The notes under the pieces: model-generated | Databases searched by the model: none | The model's input: the letters and a program-made list of their open reading frames with translations, nothing else | Told to the model about the DNA's origin: nothing | Shown: in pieces, positions 39,801 to 48,309 of the stretch | Layout of the letters: each line of letters opens with the position of its first letter | Position numbering within the stretch: position 1 is the first letter of the stretch | Position numbers and translations under genes: made by a program | From: Brenneria sp. hezel4-2-4 | GTDB taxonomy: Bacteria; Pseudomonadota; Gammaproteobacteria; Enterobacterales; Enterobacteriaceae | Direction: 5' to 3' | DNA: 64,000 bases | Assembly (NCBI RefSeq): GCF_013155275.1 | Contig: NZ_JABJXS010000011.1 | Location: 44,821-108,820 of the forward strand

Positions 39801-40800
39801 CCGACAGCTTGATGGAAATCCCCGGCCCTTCATAGATACCGCGCCCGTTGGATGCTTTGCCAATGGCATGAATGGCCTGTTGGTAAGACACCAGATAAGC
39901 GGCGGCGTCTTTCTCCGTCAGCGCCGCTTCCCCCAGCATATCGTAAGAATAGCGGAACCCCTGCTCTTCCAGCTTGCCGGCATTCGCCAGCGCCTCGGCG
40001 ATGGTTTCGCCGGTGACAAACTGCTCCCCCATCAGACGCATCGCCATATCCACGCCTTTGCGGATCAGCGGCTCGCCGCTTTTGCCAATAATACGATTAA
40101 GCGAATTCGACAGTTTGGCTTCGTTATGGGTGGCGACCAGCTTGCCGGTAAACAGCAATCCCCAGGTGGCGGCATTAACAAACAGCGACGGACTGTTGCC
40201 AAGGTGGGCATGCCAGTCTCCGGCGCTGATTTTGTCGCGGATCAACGCATCGCGGGTCGGTTTGTCCGGAATGCGCAGCAACGCTTCGGCCAGACACATC
40301 AACGCCACCCCTTCCTGTGAGGAAAGTGAAAATTCTTGCAGCAGCCCCTGAACCATACCGGCACGGCCGGTGGCCCCTTTTTGCCCCCGCAGCTTCCCGG
40401 CCAGATCGTAGGCCATTTTATGGGTAGATAGCGCAATTTCATCGGATAATCTCGCCCGTTCAAGCAACATCGGCACCAGTTCGGTTTCGGGCCGACGATA
40501 GGCCGATGTGATGGCGGCGCGGATAACCGACTGAGGCAATATCTGTTCGGCAAAATCCAGAAAAGGCTGATGGGTTTCTTCTTCCTGAGATTGCGGCATA
40601 ATCTCTTCCGCTTCAATGTGGCTGGACGTAGCCGATTGTGGTATCTCAGGAGTATCGGCGCCGCTTTCGAGGCGTTCCAGATAATTGTAAATGGCCTGCT
40701 TGATAAGCCAGTGCGGCGTGCGATCGATCCGCTGCGCGGCGGCCTTGATCCGGTCGCGTGTTGCCTCGTCGAGTTTTACACCCATCGTGGTAGAACCCAT
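36829..40800 (-). CDS. putA: Trifunctional PutA: proline dehydrogenase / P5C dehydrogenase / repressor
   Basis: 1323 aa (1320 in E. coli). The N-terminal ribbon-helix-helix domain (residues ~1-47, TTMGVKLDEATRDRIKAAA) is present, so this is the trifunctional form that represses the put genes when proline is absent. It is followed by the FAD proline dehydrogenase barrel (~260-610, with LSALHPRYN and RLVKGAYWD) and the NAD aldehyde dehydrogenase domain (~650-1120, catalytic Cys in DSAGQRCSAL, Glu in AETGGLNAM). It oxidises proline to glutamate at the membrane. The gene is inserted between ppiC and ilvC; in E. coli putAP is elsewhere. Confidence 0.97.
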   Translation of the reverse strand: MGSTTMGVKLDEATRDRIKAAAQRIDRTPHWLIKQAIYNYLERLESGADTPEIPQSATSSHIEAEEIMPQSQEEETHQPFLDFAEQILPQSVIRAAITSAYRRPETELVPMLLERARLSDEIALSTHKMAYDLAGKLRGQKGATGRAGMVQGLLQEFSLSSQEGVALMCLAEALLRIPDKPTRDALIRDKISAGDWHAHLGNSPSLFVNAATWGLLFTGKLVATHNEAKLSNSLNRIIGKSGEPLIRKGVDMAMRLMGEQFVTGETIAEALANAGKLEEQGFRYSYDMLGEAALTEKDAAAYLVSYQQAIHAIGKASNGRGIYEGPGISIKLSALHPRYNRAQYERVMEELYPRLLSLTLQARQYDIGINIDAEEADRLEISLDLLEKLCFEPQLAGWNGIGFVIQAYQKRCPFVIDALIDLAQRSHRRLMVRLVKGAYWDSEIKRAQVDGLEGYPVYTRKVYTDVSYLACARKLLAVPNLIYPQFATHNAHTLSAIYHLAGNNYYPGQYEFQCLHGMGEPLYEQVVGKVADGKLNRPCRIYAPVGTHETLLAYLVRRLLENGANTSFVNRIADTTLPLEKLVADPVGEVEALAASESRIGLPHPRIPLPRRLYGDVRPNSSGLDLSNEHRLASLSSALLTSATQLWQAGPIMVGEPQPGEAQPVVNPADSRDIVGYVREAGEADVGRALEAAVNGGAIWFATPPAERAAVLDKAAEIMESQLQHLLGLLVREAGKTFGNGIAEVREAVDFLRYYACQVRDAFANDSHRPLGPVVCISPWNFPLAIFTGQIAAALAAGNSVLAKPAEQTPLIAAQAVRILLEAGVPAGVLQLLPGRGESVGAALVNDRRIRGVMFTGSTEVASLLQRSIAGRLDAQGRLIPLIAETGGLNAMIVDSSALTEQVVTDVIASAFDSAGQRCSALRILCVQEDVADHTLQMLRGAMAECRMGNPERLATDIGPLIDAEAKNTIERHIQAMRAKGRNIFQAAQHHVQDEQAWARGNFVMPTLIELDSVDELQKEVFGPVLHVVRYQSQNLNALIDRINAAGYGLTLGIHSRIDETIARVTRNANVGNQYVNRNMVGAVVGVQPFGGEGLSGTGPKAGGPLYLYRLLTYRPDDAPLQGLTRQDGETVDASIRATLLPALQALEKWATTEHHHGLAVLCQRYGELGLGGTTRLLPGPTGERNTYTLLPRERVLCCADNEDDALTQVAAVLAVGGGVLWQETDLLRDLYRRLPDGVQARIRFSADWRQDSQTFDAVIYHGDADQLRLLSEQVAKLQGPIISVQGFSRGETNLLLERLLNERSLSINTAAAGGNASLMTIG

Positions 40801-40852
40801 TTACTCCACTCCTGTGATTAAAGTACATATCGTCAACGTCAATATCGATCAT

Positions 40853-40870
40853 GTTGCAACTTTGTGCAAC
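40853..40870. promoter_or_regulatory. Candidate PutA operator sites
   Basis: Palindrome GTTGCAAC (40853-40860) and a second TGCAAC (40865-40870). GTTGCA is the hexamer bound by the E. coli PutA ribbon-helix-helix domain. The sites are about 55 bp before the putA start, in a 468-bp divergent control region; beyond these hexamers the region is AT-rich and I see no gene in it. Confidence 0.65.
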
Positions 40871-41268
40871 CTTGTTAAATCAGGGGCGTGCGCGAGGCAA
40901 TATTTTTTGCTTTTTTTAACATTTAGCCACGGCGAAAACGCCTTATCAGCGCCGGGAGGAAAAGGGGAATTCGCTATAAGATCCGCTTATCCATATTATT
41001 ATCATGGGATTATACCATGCGCCGCAGCCCGATTTTCGGCCAGGCCGATTATGGTTAATGTGACGCAGAGTGAGAAATATGTAATTCATATGTTAAAAAT
41101 ATTGTTGACAACGCATGCACTCAACTAGGATAACCAACTGCCCCCATAAGGTGGCGCTTATCGCAACCGGCACTATTTTCACTCCGCGCCCCGTTCCGGC
41201 CGGCGTGAAAAGCCAGGGTTTATCGCAACCAAAACGGTGCGCGAATAATAATGAAAATGGAGAGTTAA

Positions 41269-42759
41269 ATGACAATGAGCACACCTATGCTGGTGACTTT
41301 TTTGGTGTACATCTTCGGGATGGTACTCATCGGCCTGTTCGCCTATCGCGCCACCAACAACTTCGGCGATTACATTCTGGGCGGTCGCAGGATGGGGAGC
41401 GTGGTCACCGCGCTCTCCGCCGGCGCATCCGACATGAGCGGCTGGCTGCTGATGGGATTGCCGGGCGCCATCTTCATTTCCGGTATCTCTGAAAGCTGGA
41501 TCGCCATCGGCCTGACGATCGGCGCCTATCTCAACTGGAAATGGGTCGCCGGTCGTTTACGCGTACACACGGAAGTCAATCACAACGCGCTGACGTTGCC
41601 GGACTATTTCACCCACCGCTTTGAAGACACCAGTAAACTGCTCCGGGTGATTTCCGCACTGGTGATTCTGATCTTTTTCACCATCTACTGCGCCTCCGGC
41701 GTGGTGGCGGGCGCCCGCCTGTTCGAAAGCACCTTTGACATGAGCTACGGCACCGCCCTGTGGGCGGGCGCGGCGGCGACCATCGCCTATACGTTTATCG
41801 GCGGGTATCTGGCGGTAAGCTGGACGGACACCGTCCAGGCCAGCCTGATGATTTTCGCGCTGATCCTGACGCCGGTGATGGTGATCCTGTCGCTCGGCGG
41901 CATTGACACCTCGCTGATGGTGATCGAAGCGCAGAACCCGGCCAATCTGGATATGTTCAAAGGGATGAGTTTCGTGGCCATCATCTCCCTGATGGGCTGG
42001 GGACTGGGCTATTTCGGCCAGCCGCATATTCTGGTGCGCTTTATGGCGGCGGATTCTCACCATACCATTCACAATGCGCGCCGCATCAGTATGACCTGGA
42101 TGATCCTGTGTCTGGCTGGGGCGGTGACCGTGGGCTTCTTCGGCATCGCCTACTTTACCAATCACCCCGAGCAAGCCGGTAACGTCTCGGCAAACAGCGA
42201 ACGGGTATTTATTGAACTGTCCATACTGCTGTTCAATCCGTGGATTGCCGGGGTGCTGTTGTCGGCGATTCTGGCGGCGGTGATGAGCACCCTGAGCTGC
42301 CAGTTGCTGGTGTGCTCCAGCGCGATTACCGAAGATTTGTATAAGCCTTTCCTGCGCAAGAATGCCAGCCAGAAAGAGCTGGTATGGGTCGGTCGGGCTA
42401 TGGTGTTATTAGTGGCGGTGATTGCCATCGCCCTGTCGGCCAATCCGGAAAACCGGGTGCTGGGGCTGGTCAGCTATGCCTGGGCCGGTTTCGGCGCCGC
42501 ATTCGGCCCGGTTATTCTGCTCTCCCTGCTATGGCCGCGCATGACCCGCAACGGCGCGCTGTTCGGCATGATTGTCGGCGCGGCCACTGTACTGCTCTGG
42601 AAACAGTACGCCTGGCTGGGACTGTATGAAATCATCCCCGGTTTCCTGTTCAACTGCCTGACCATCGTTGTCGTCAGCCTGCTGGGCCGGGCGCCATCCA
42701 AGGTGATTACCGAGCGTTTCAGCAAAGCGGAAGCGGAATTTAAATCGGTCAAGGTTTAA
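41269..42759 (+). CDS. putP: Sodium/proline symporter PutP
   Basis: 496 aa (502 in E. coli), sodium:solute symporter family with about 13 membrane segments. Family motifs: FGDYILGGRRMGSVVTALSAGASDMSGWLLMG's opening stretch with GASDMSGWL at ~56-64, and GWGLGYFGQPHIL in the middle. It imports proline for PutA. GGAGAG sits a few bases before ATG 41269; a second ATG lies two codons later. Divergent from putA. Confidence 0.96.
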   Translation: MTMSTPMLVTFLVYIFGMVLIGLFAYRATNNFGDYILGGRRMGSVVTALSAGASDMSGWLLMGLPGAIFISGISESWIAIGLTIGAYLNWKWVAGRLRVHTEVNHNALTLPDYFTHRFEDTSKLLRVISALVILIFFTIYCASGVVAGARLFESTFDMSYGTALWAGAAATIAYTFIGGYLAVSWTDTVQASLMIFALILTPVMVILSLGGIDTSLMVIEAQNPANLDMFKGMSFVAIISLMGWGLGYFGQPHILVRFMAADSHHTIHNARRISMTWMILCLAGAVTVGFFGIAYFTNHPEQAGNVSANSERVFIELSILLFNPWIAGVLLSAILAAVMSTLSCQLLVCSSAITEDLYKPFLRKNASQKELVWVGRAMVLLVAVIAIALSANPENRVLGLVSYAWAGFGAAFGPVILLSLLWPRMTRNGALFGMIVGAATVLLWKQYAWLGLYEIIPGFLFNCLTIVVVSLLGRAPSKVITERFSKAEAEFKSVKV

Positions 42760-42817
42760 TCTTTCCGGGCACAAGGCGCGGCTCGCTGCGCCAGTCGCTT
42801 TTAGCGTCGTTTTCCCC

Positions 42818-42849
42818 AAAAAACAAAAGGCACAGCGAAATGCTGTGCC
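42818..42849 (-). terminator. Intrinsic terminator for the ilvC side
   Basis: On the - strand the 8-bp stem GGCACAGC / GCTGTGCC (loop ATTTC) is followed by TTTTGTTTTTT. It is the best terminator in the putP-ilvC gap and points in the ilvC direction, but it lies 180 bp from the ilvC stop because the palindromic element lies between. Confidence 0.8.
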
Positions 42850-42850
42850 T

Positions 42851-42990
42851 GAGGTTGCTGACAAAGTCGTTTGTAAGCCTGAGATACCCGGGCCTAGCGT
42901 ACCGAGGGGCGCTCCGGCGGCTTACGCCGCTACGGCCCCTCGCCACGCTCTCCCTAATAACGGGCTTTGTCAACGGTCTGGGCACCGCGA
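42851..42990. repeat. 140-bp nested palindromic element flanked by 11-bp direct repeats
   Basis: Nested inverted repeats: TGACAAAG (42859-42866) with CTTTGTCA (42965-42972); a 15-base arm pair AGCGT..CGAGGGGC (42896-42910) with GCCCCTCG..ACGCT (42935-42949), matching at 13 of 15; and an inner GCGGC / GCCGC hairpin with TTAC loop (42917-42930). The element is bracketed by the direct repeat ATGCTGTGCCT (42840-42850 and 42991-43001), which is also an arm of the ilvC terminator. This looks like a small non-autonomous insertion (MITE-like) that duplicated its target. Confidence 0.65.
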
Positions 42991-43025
42991 ATGCTGTGCC
43001 TTTTGAGCTTTATGACCGAATGGGA

Positions 43026-44504
43026 TTAACCCGCAACGGCGATACGTTTCATATCCGTCATATAGCCGCGCAGTTTACGACCGACGCTTTCGATCGGGTG
43101 GTTGCGAATCGCTTCGTTAACGTCACGCAGCTGTGCGTTGTCCACCTCTGTCGCCGCCACGGTTTTACCTAAATCGCCCGGTTGCAGCGACGCCATGAAT
43201 TTCTCTTTCAGCAACGGCACGGCGGCGTTGGCGAACAGATAGTTGCCGTATTCCGCCGTATCGGAGATCACCACGTTCATTTCGTACAGACGCTTACGGG
43301 CAATGGTATTGGCAATCAGCGGCAGCTCATGCAGCGATTCGTAGTAAGCCGACTCTTCGATAATGCCCGAGCTCACCATGGTTTCAAACGCCAGTTCCAC
43401 CCCGGCTTTCACCATCGCAATCATCAGCACGCCGTGATCAAAATATTCCTGCTCGGAGATTTTACCGTCAAACTGCGGCGCGTTTTCAAACGCCGTTTTA
43501 CCGGTTTCTTCACGCCAGGTCAGCAGCTTGAGGTCATCGTTCGCCCAGTCGGCCATCATGCCGCTGGAGAACTCGCCGGAAATAATGTCGTCCATATGTT
43601 TCTGGAACAAGGGCGCCATAATCTCTTTCAGTTGCTCAGACAGCGCAAAGGCGCGCAGCTTGGCCGGATTGGACAATCTGTCCATCATCAGCGTAATGCC
43701 GCCCTGCTTCAGCGCTTCGGTAATGGTTTCCCAACCGAACTGCACCAGTTTTTCCGCGTAGGCCGCATCAGCGCCGTCGGCCACCAGCTTATCAAAGCTC
43801 AGTAAAGACCCTGCCTGCAACATACCGCACAGGATCGTCTGCTCGCCCATCAGGTCGGACTTCACTTCGGCGACGAAAGAGGATTGCAGTACGCCGGCGC
43901 GATGACCGCCGGTTGCCGCCGCCCAGGCTTTGGCGATCGCCATGCCTTCGCCTTGCGGATCGTTTTCCGGATGAACCGCGATCAGCGTCGGCACGCCGAA
44001 ACCACGTTTGTATTCTTCACGCACTTCCGTACCCGGGCACTTCGGCGCCACCATCACCACGGTGATGTCTTTACGGATCTGCTCGCCTACTTCAACGATG
44101 TTGAAACCGTGGGAATAACCCAGTGCCGCGCCCTGCTTCATCAGCGGCTGAACAGCCTGAACCACGGCGGAGTGCTGTTTGTCCGGCGTCAGGTTAACCA
44201 CCAAATCCGCCTGCGGGATCAGTTCTTCATAGGTGCCGACGGTGAAACCATTTTCAGTGGCTTTACGCCATGAGGCGCGTTTCTCGGTAATCGCTTCCTG
44301 ACGCAGCGCGTAAGCGATATCCAGACCGGAGTCACGCATATTCAGCCCCTGGTTCAAGCCCTGTGCGCCACAGCCGACGATCACCACTTTTTTACCTTTC
44401 AGGAAGCCCGCTTCATCGGCGAATTCGTCACGTCCCATAAAACGGCACTGGCCCAATTGCGCCAGCTGCTGACGCAGGTTCAATGTGTTGAAATAGTTAG
44501 CCAT
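43026..44504 (-). CDS. ilvC: Ketol-acid reductoisomerase (class II)
   Basis: 492 aa (491 in E. coli), the long class II form with duplicated C-terminal knotted domains. NADPH-binding [17 protein letters not shown] (~45-61). It converts acetolactate or acetohydroxybutyrate to the dihydroxy acids for valine, leucine and isoleucine. Divergent from its activator gene ilvY, with 167 bp between them, as in E. coli. Confidence 0.98.
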   Translation of the reverse strand: MANYFNTLNLRQQLAQLGQCRFMGRDEFADEAGFLKGKKVVIVGCGAQGLNQGLNMRDSGLDIAYALRQEAITEKRASWRKATENGFTVGTYEELIPQADLVVNLTPDKQHSAVVQAVQPLMKQGAALGYSHGFNIVEVGEQIRKDITVVMVAPKCPGTEVREEYKRGFGVPTLIAVHPENDPQGEGMAIAKAWAAATGGHRAGVLQSSFVAEVKSDLMGEQTILCGMLQAGSLLSFDKLVADGADAAYAEKLVQFGWETITEALKQGGITLMMDRLSNPAKLRAFALSEQLKEIMAPLFQKHMDDIISGEFSSGMMADWANDDLKLLTWREETGKTAFENAPQFDGKISEQEYFDHGVLMIAMVKAGVELAFETMVSSGIIEESAYYESLHELPLIANTIARKRLYEMNVVISDTAEYGNYLFANAAVPLLKEKFMASLQPGDLGKTVAATEVDNAQLRDVNEAIRNHPIESVGRKLRGYMTDMKRIAVAG

Positions 44505-44633
44505 GTAGTACTCCGTATGATGTTTTGTTTATCTGTTATTCAGAAAAGCTTTCCCGCGAGATAGGAAAACCGCTATGCCCCCATCATATGACAGGAAATG
44601 CGTTGCTCAAATTGATATATTAACAACGTCATA

Positions 44634-44648
44634 TTGCAAAATCTGCAA
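44634..44648. promoter_or_regulatory. Candidate IlvY operator
   Basis: Inverted repeat TTGCA-AAATC-TGCAA in the divergent ilvC/ilvY region, 24 bp before the ilvY start, of the LysR-type form. A second, longer dyad CGTTG...CAACG lies at 44601-44628. E. coli ilvC/ilvY has two tandem IlvY operators in the same place. Confidence 0.55.
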
Positions 44649-44671
44649 GATAAACGCGAGGCTCGCAGCGC

Positions 44672-45562
44672 ATGGATTTACGTGATCTCAAATTATTTCT
44701 GCATTTGGCGGAAAGCCGGCACTTCGGCCGCACCGCAAAGGCGATGCATATCAGTCCTTCCACGCTATCGCGGCAAATTCAACGGCTGGAGGAAAATGTC
44801 GGCCAAACCCTGTTTCAGCGCGATAACCGCACCGTGCAGCTCACCGATGCCGGGGAACAACTAAAGCGGTTCGCCCAGCAAACGCTGCTGCAATATCAGC
44901 AGCTTCGACACGCTATCAGCCAACGCGGGCCATCGCTTAGCGGCGAACTGCGTATTTTTTGCTCCGTCACCGCCGCTTACAGCCATTTACCGCCAATTTT
45001 GGATCGTTTCCGGGCGGAACATCCCCTGGTAGAGATCAAGCTGACCACCGGTGACGCCGCGGACGCCGTCGACAAAGTCCACTCCAACGACGCCGACCTC
45101 GGGATCGCCGGCCACCCGGAAAGCCTGCCCGCCAGCGTGGAATTCATGCCGATAGGCAAGATCCCGCTGTCGCTTATCATCCCGGCGCTGCCTTGTCCGG
45201 TGCAGGCTCAGGTAAAACACGCCAACCCGGACTGGTCGGAAATACCGTTCATTCTGCCGGAGCACGGGCCGGTGCGTAAACGCATCGAACTGTGGTTTCG
45301 CCGCCACCGCATCGCCACGCCGCAGATCTATGCCACCGTATCGGGCCACGAGGCGATGGTGTCGATGGTGGCGCTGGGCTGCGGCATTGCCTTAATCCCG
45401 GATATCGTGCTGGAAAACAGTCCGGAGCCGGTACGCAATCGTGTCTCCGTTTTTGCCGAACAGGCGATGGAACCTTTGGAACTGGGCGTTTGCGTGCAGA
45501 AAAAGCGGCTCAGCGAACCGCTGATTGCCGCCTTCTGGGGGACGCTTCCCAATCCATCTTAA
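44672..45562 (+). CDS. ilvY: LysR-type activator of ilvC (IlvY)
   Basis: 296 aa (297 in E. coli). N-terminal winged helix-turn-helix (MDLRDLKLFLHLAESRHFGR, then AMHISPSTLSRQIQRLEE) and a C-terminal inducer domain that in E. coli binds acetolactate or acetohydroxybutyrate to activate ilvC. In E. coli ilvY is adjacent to ilvA; here the allose locus lies between. Confidence 0.96.
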   Translation: MDLRDLKLFLHLAESRHFGRTAKAMHISPSTLSRQIQRLEENVGQTLFQRDNRTVQLTDAGEQLKRFAQQTLLQYQQLRHAISQRGPSLSGELRIFCSVTAAYSHLPPILDRFRAEHPLVEIKLTTGDAADAVDKVHSNDADLGIAGHPESLPASVEFMPIGKIPLSLIIPALPCPVQAQVKHANPDWSEIPFILPEHGPVRKRIELWFRRHRIATPQIYATVSGHEAMVSMVALGCGIALIPDIVLENSPEPVRNRVSVFAEQAMEPLELGVCVQKKRLSEPLIAAFWGTLPNPS

Positions 45563-45617
45563 GAATAATGCGTGACGGCAACACACGCCGGCGAACATGG
45601 AAAACCCATGCTGAGGG

Positions 45618-46079
45618 TCAAGGCGCGGCGCAACCAAAACGCGACTCTACCTCGCCAATGGCATCGATGCGCGCCTGATGACGCCCCCCCTCGAACTGCG
45701 CATCCAGCCAGGCATCAACGATCATTTTCGCCAGTTCCGACCCGACGACTCGCGAACCGAACGCCAGCACATTGGTATTGTTGTGCTGGCGGGAAAGCTG
45801 CGCCGAGTACGGTTCGCTGCAAACCACGGCACGGATGCCGGGAAATTTATTGGCGGTAATGGCGATCCCCACCCCCGTGCCGCAAATCAATATTCCTCCT
45901 TCCGCATCACCAGCCACAACCGCTTCCGCCACCGCGACGGCATAGCGCGGATAATCGGTACGTTCGCTGGACCATGTGCCTTTATCCATCACCGTTACGC
46001 CACGCCGCTGTATGTGGGCGACGATTTCCGCTTTCAGTTCAAACCCGACATGATCGCACCCAAGAACAATCTTCCTCAT
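45618..46079 (-). CDS. rpiB: Ribose-5-phosphate / allose-6-phosphate isomerase B
   Basis: 153 aa (149 in E. coli). RpiB/LacAB family: VLGCDHVGFELKA at the N terminus, catalytic Cys in GILICGTGVGIAITANK (~60-76) and the phosphate-binding SRQHNNTNVLAFGSRVVG region. Divergent from rpiR, as in E. coli. In the allose locus it isomerises D-allose-6-phosphate to D-allulose-6-phosphate, the substrate of AlsE, and can also serve as a back-up ribose-5-phosphate isomerase. Confidence 0.94.
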   Translation of the reverse strand: MRKIVLGCDHVGFELKAEIVAHIQRRGVTVMDKGTWSSERTDYPRYAVAVAEAVVAGDAEGGILICGTGVGIAITANKFPGIRAVVCSEPYSAQLSRQHNNTNVLAFGSRVVGSELAKMIVDAWLDAQFEGGRHQARIDAIGEVESRFGCAAP

Positions 46080-46110
46080 CGCGACAACCTCTTAATTAAG
46101 TAACGTTGCA

Positions 46111-46141
46111 AACTTTACAAATTTCATTTATTTGTGACTAA
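46111..46141. promoter_or_regulatory. Imperfect dyad before rpiB
   Basis: ACAAAT (46117-46122) and ATTTGT (46129-46134) form a 6-bp dyad, with flanks (CTTT / GTGA) that resemble the long inverted repeat before rpiR. Lies 32-62 bp before the rpiB start, so it may be a second repressor site. Confidence 0.35.
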
Positions 46142-46335
46142 AAAACGCATTTAACAGTAAAATCAATATGTATCAGTTAGTTGATATTGATTAATTGCCT
46201 TTTACCTCACAAGAAGATAATTTTTTATTAATTTTATTGTTCCTCCCGTGTTGTCCGCCAAAAACCGGAATTAATGTAACTATCTGTATATTAAATAAAA
46301 TAAATCAATATAGTCATAATGGTCGATCATAGAAT

Positions 46336-46383
46336 AACTTCACAAACACATTAACTTTATAAATTTATATTTTTTGTGAAGTT
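46336..46383. promoter_or_regulatory. Candidate AlsR/RpiR operator (11-bp inverted repeat)
   Basis: AACTTCACAAA (46336-46346) and TTTGTGAAGTT (46373-46383) are perfect reverse complements, 26 bp apart, in the very AT-rich 373-bp divergent region between rpiB and rpiR. Its position fits the operator of the RpiR/AlsR repressor encoded just downstream. No CRP site could be called with confidence. The rest of the gap holds no visible gene. Confidence 0.55.
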
Positions 46384-46452
46384 GGTTGCATATTTCGTCT
46401 GCACGTTGTGGTGATATAGTGCTGTCTCCAGCTTACAAACGTGAAAAACGAG

Positions 46453-47337
46453 ATGAGTCAATCAGAGTTTGATCAGGGTATTCCCCACGGCATCGGCATT
46501 GCGCCTTACTTGCGCATGAAGCAGGAAGGCATGACGGAGAATGAAAGCCGTATCGTGGAATGGTTTTTATCGCCGGGTAATTTAAGCGAGGCTTCGTCGA
46601 TTAAAGATGTCGCCGAGGCGCTGATGGTATCGGAAGCGATGATCGTCAAAGTGTCCAAGCTGCTGGGCTTCAGCGGCTTTCGCAGCCTGCGCAGTACGCT
46701 GATCGACTACTTTTCGCAATCCGAACAGGTGTTGCCGGCAGAACTCTCGTTCGATGAAGCCCCGCAGGACGTGGTGAATAAAGTCTTCAATATCACCCTG
46801 CGCACCATTATGGAAGGGCAGTCGATTGTTAATGTGGACGAGATCCACCGCGCGGCTCGTTACTTTCACCGGGCGAAGCAGCGCGATCTTTACGGCGTAG
46901 GCGGATCAAACGCGATCTGTGCCGATATCGAACACAAAATGCTGCGTATCGGCGTACGCTGCCACGCCTACCAGGACGCGCACATCATGATGATGTCCGC
47001 CGCGCTGCTGCAAGAGGGGGACGTGGTACTGGTGGTTTCCCACTCGGGGCGCACCAGCGATGTTAAAGCCGCGGTAGAGCTGGCGAAAAAGAATGGCGCC
47101 AAAATAATATGTATTACGCATAGTTACCATTCGCCCATCGCCAAATTAGCCGATTTTATTATTTGTTCGCCAGCGCCAGAAACACCTTTATTAGGGCGCA
47201 ATGCATCCGCACGTATCTTACAACTCACATTATTAGATGCTTTTTTTGTTTCCGTAGCACAACAGAATATTGAGCAGGCAACATTAAATATGGAAAAGAC
47301 CGGCGCCATCGTCGATTTTTTCCGCCGGGATAAATAA
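46453..47337 (+). CDS. rpiR: Repressor of the allose operon (RpiR/AlsR)
   Basis: 294 aa (296 in E. coli), with long stretches that look nearly identical to E. coli RpiR/AlsR from memory. N-terminal RpiR-type HTH (SIKDVAEALMVSEAMIVKV, ~53-71) and a C-terminal sugar-isomerase (SIS) domain with GVGGSNAIC and VVSHSGRTSDV. It represses rpiB and the als genes until allose is present. Start ATG 46453 (MSQSEFDQG) matches E. coli; a GTG at 46441 would add four residues. Confidence 0.95.
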   Translation: MSQSEFDQGIPHGIGIAPYLRMKQEGMTENESRIVEWFLSPGNLSEASSIKDVAEALMVSEAMIVKVSKLLGFSGFRSLRSTLIDYFSQSEQVLPAELSFDEAPQDVVNKVFNITLRTIMEGQSIVNVDEIHRAARYFHRAKQRDLYGVGGSNAICADIEHKMLRIGVRCHAYQDAHIMMMSAALLQEGDVVLVVSHSGRTSDVKAAVELAKKNGAKIICITHSYHSPIAKLADFIICSPAPETPLLGRNASARILQLTLLDAFFVSVAQQNIEQATLNMEKTGAIVDFFRRDK

Positions 47338-47373
47338 TAAACCGTACTCTTACCCTACAGTGAGAATAGAGCG

Positions 47374-48309
47374 ATGAATAAACTTCTGAAATTATTCAGT
47401 GGCGCGGCTGTTGGCGTGATGTTATCCGCCAGTGCTTTTGCCGCCGCCGATTATGCCGTGGTATTAAAAACACTTTCCAATCCGTTCTGGGTCGATATGA
47501 AAAAAGGGATTGAAGACGAGGCGAAAAAATCAGGCATCAGCGTGGATATATTTGCTTCGCCATCGGAAGGAGATTTTCAATCACAGCTACAGTTATTTGA
47601 AGATCTGAGTAATAAAAATTATAAAGGCATCGCCTTTGCTCCGCTCTCATCGGTAAACCTGGTGATGCCGGTGGCGCGAGCCTGGAAAAAAGGCATTTAT
47701 CTGGTCAATCTCGATGAAAAAATCGATATGGACAACCTGAAAAAAGCGGGCGGCAACGTCGAAGCCTTTGTCACCACCGATAACGCGGCGGTAGGCGCCA
47801 AAGCAGCCGACTTTATTATCCAGCGGTTGGGTGCCGAAGGCGGGGAAGTCGCCATTATCGAAGGGAAAGCCGGCAATGCCTCCGGCGAAGCGCGCCGTCA
47901 GGGTGCGACCGGCGCCTTTCAGAAAGCCGATGCCATCAAGCTGGTCGCCAGTCAGCCCGCGGACTGGGACCGGATCAAAGCGTTGGACGTAGCCACCAAT
48001 GTGCTACAGCGCAACCCAAACCTGAAAGCCTTCTACTGCGCTAACGACACCATGGCCATGGGCGTGGCGCAAGCGGTAACCAATGCGGGTAAAACCGGCA
48101 AGGTGCTGGTTATCGGCACCGACGGTATTCCGGAAGCGCGCAAGATGGTGGAAAGCGGGCAAATGACCGCCACCGTGGCGCAGAGCCCGGCGGATATCGG
48201 CGCCACCGGCCTGCGGCTACTGGTGGAAGCGGAGAAATCCGGCAAGGTTATTCCACTGGATAAACAACCGGAGTTTAAGCTGGTTGATTCGGTATTGATT
48301 ACCCAATAA
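47374..48309 (+). CDS. alsB: D-allose-binding periplasmic protein
   Basis: 311 aa (311 in E. coli). Sec signal peptide ending at ASAFA (~residue 23), then a ribose-type sugar-binding protein (AVVLKTLSNPFWVDMKKGI, DNAAVGAKAADF, GTDGIPEARKMVES). Residue-level similarity to E. coli AlsB is very high by eye. Delivers D-allose to AlsAC. It follows rpiR by 36 bp and precedes a structured spacer. Confidence 0.96.
   Translation: MNKLLKLFSGAAVGVMLSASAFAAADYAVVLKTLSNPFWVDMKKGIEDEAKKSGISVDIFASPSEGDFQSQLQLFEDLSNKNYKGIAFAPLSSVNLVMPVARAWKKGIYLVNLDEKIDMDNLKKAGGNVEAFVTTDNAAVGAKAADFIIQRLGAEGGEVAIIEGKAGNASGEARRQGATGAFQKADAIKLVASQPADWDRIKALDVATNVLQRNPNLKAFYCANDTMAMGVAQAVTNAGKTGKVLVIGTDGIPEARKMVESGQMTATVAQSPADIGATGLRLLVEAEKSGKVIPLDKQPEFKLVDSVLITQ

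Noticed and set aside
42851..42990. ERIC or REP/BIME element
   Set aside because: Ends and core do not match the ERIC or E. coli REP consensus as I know them; described instead as an unnamed palindromic element.
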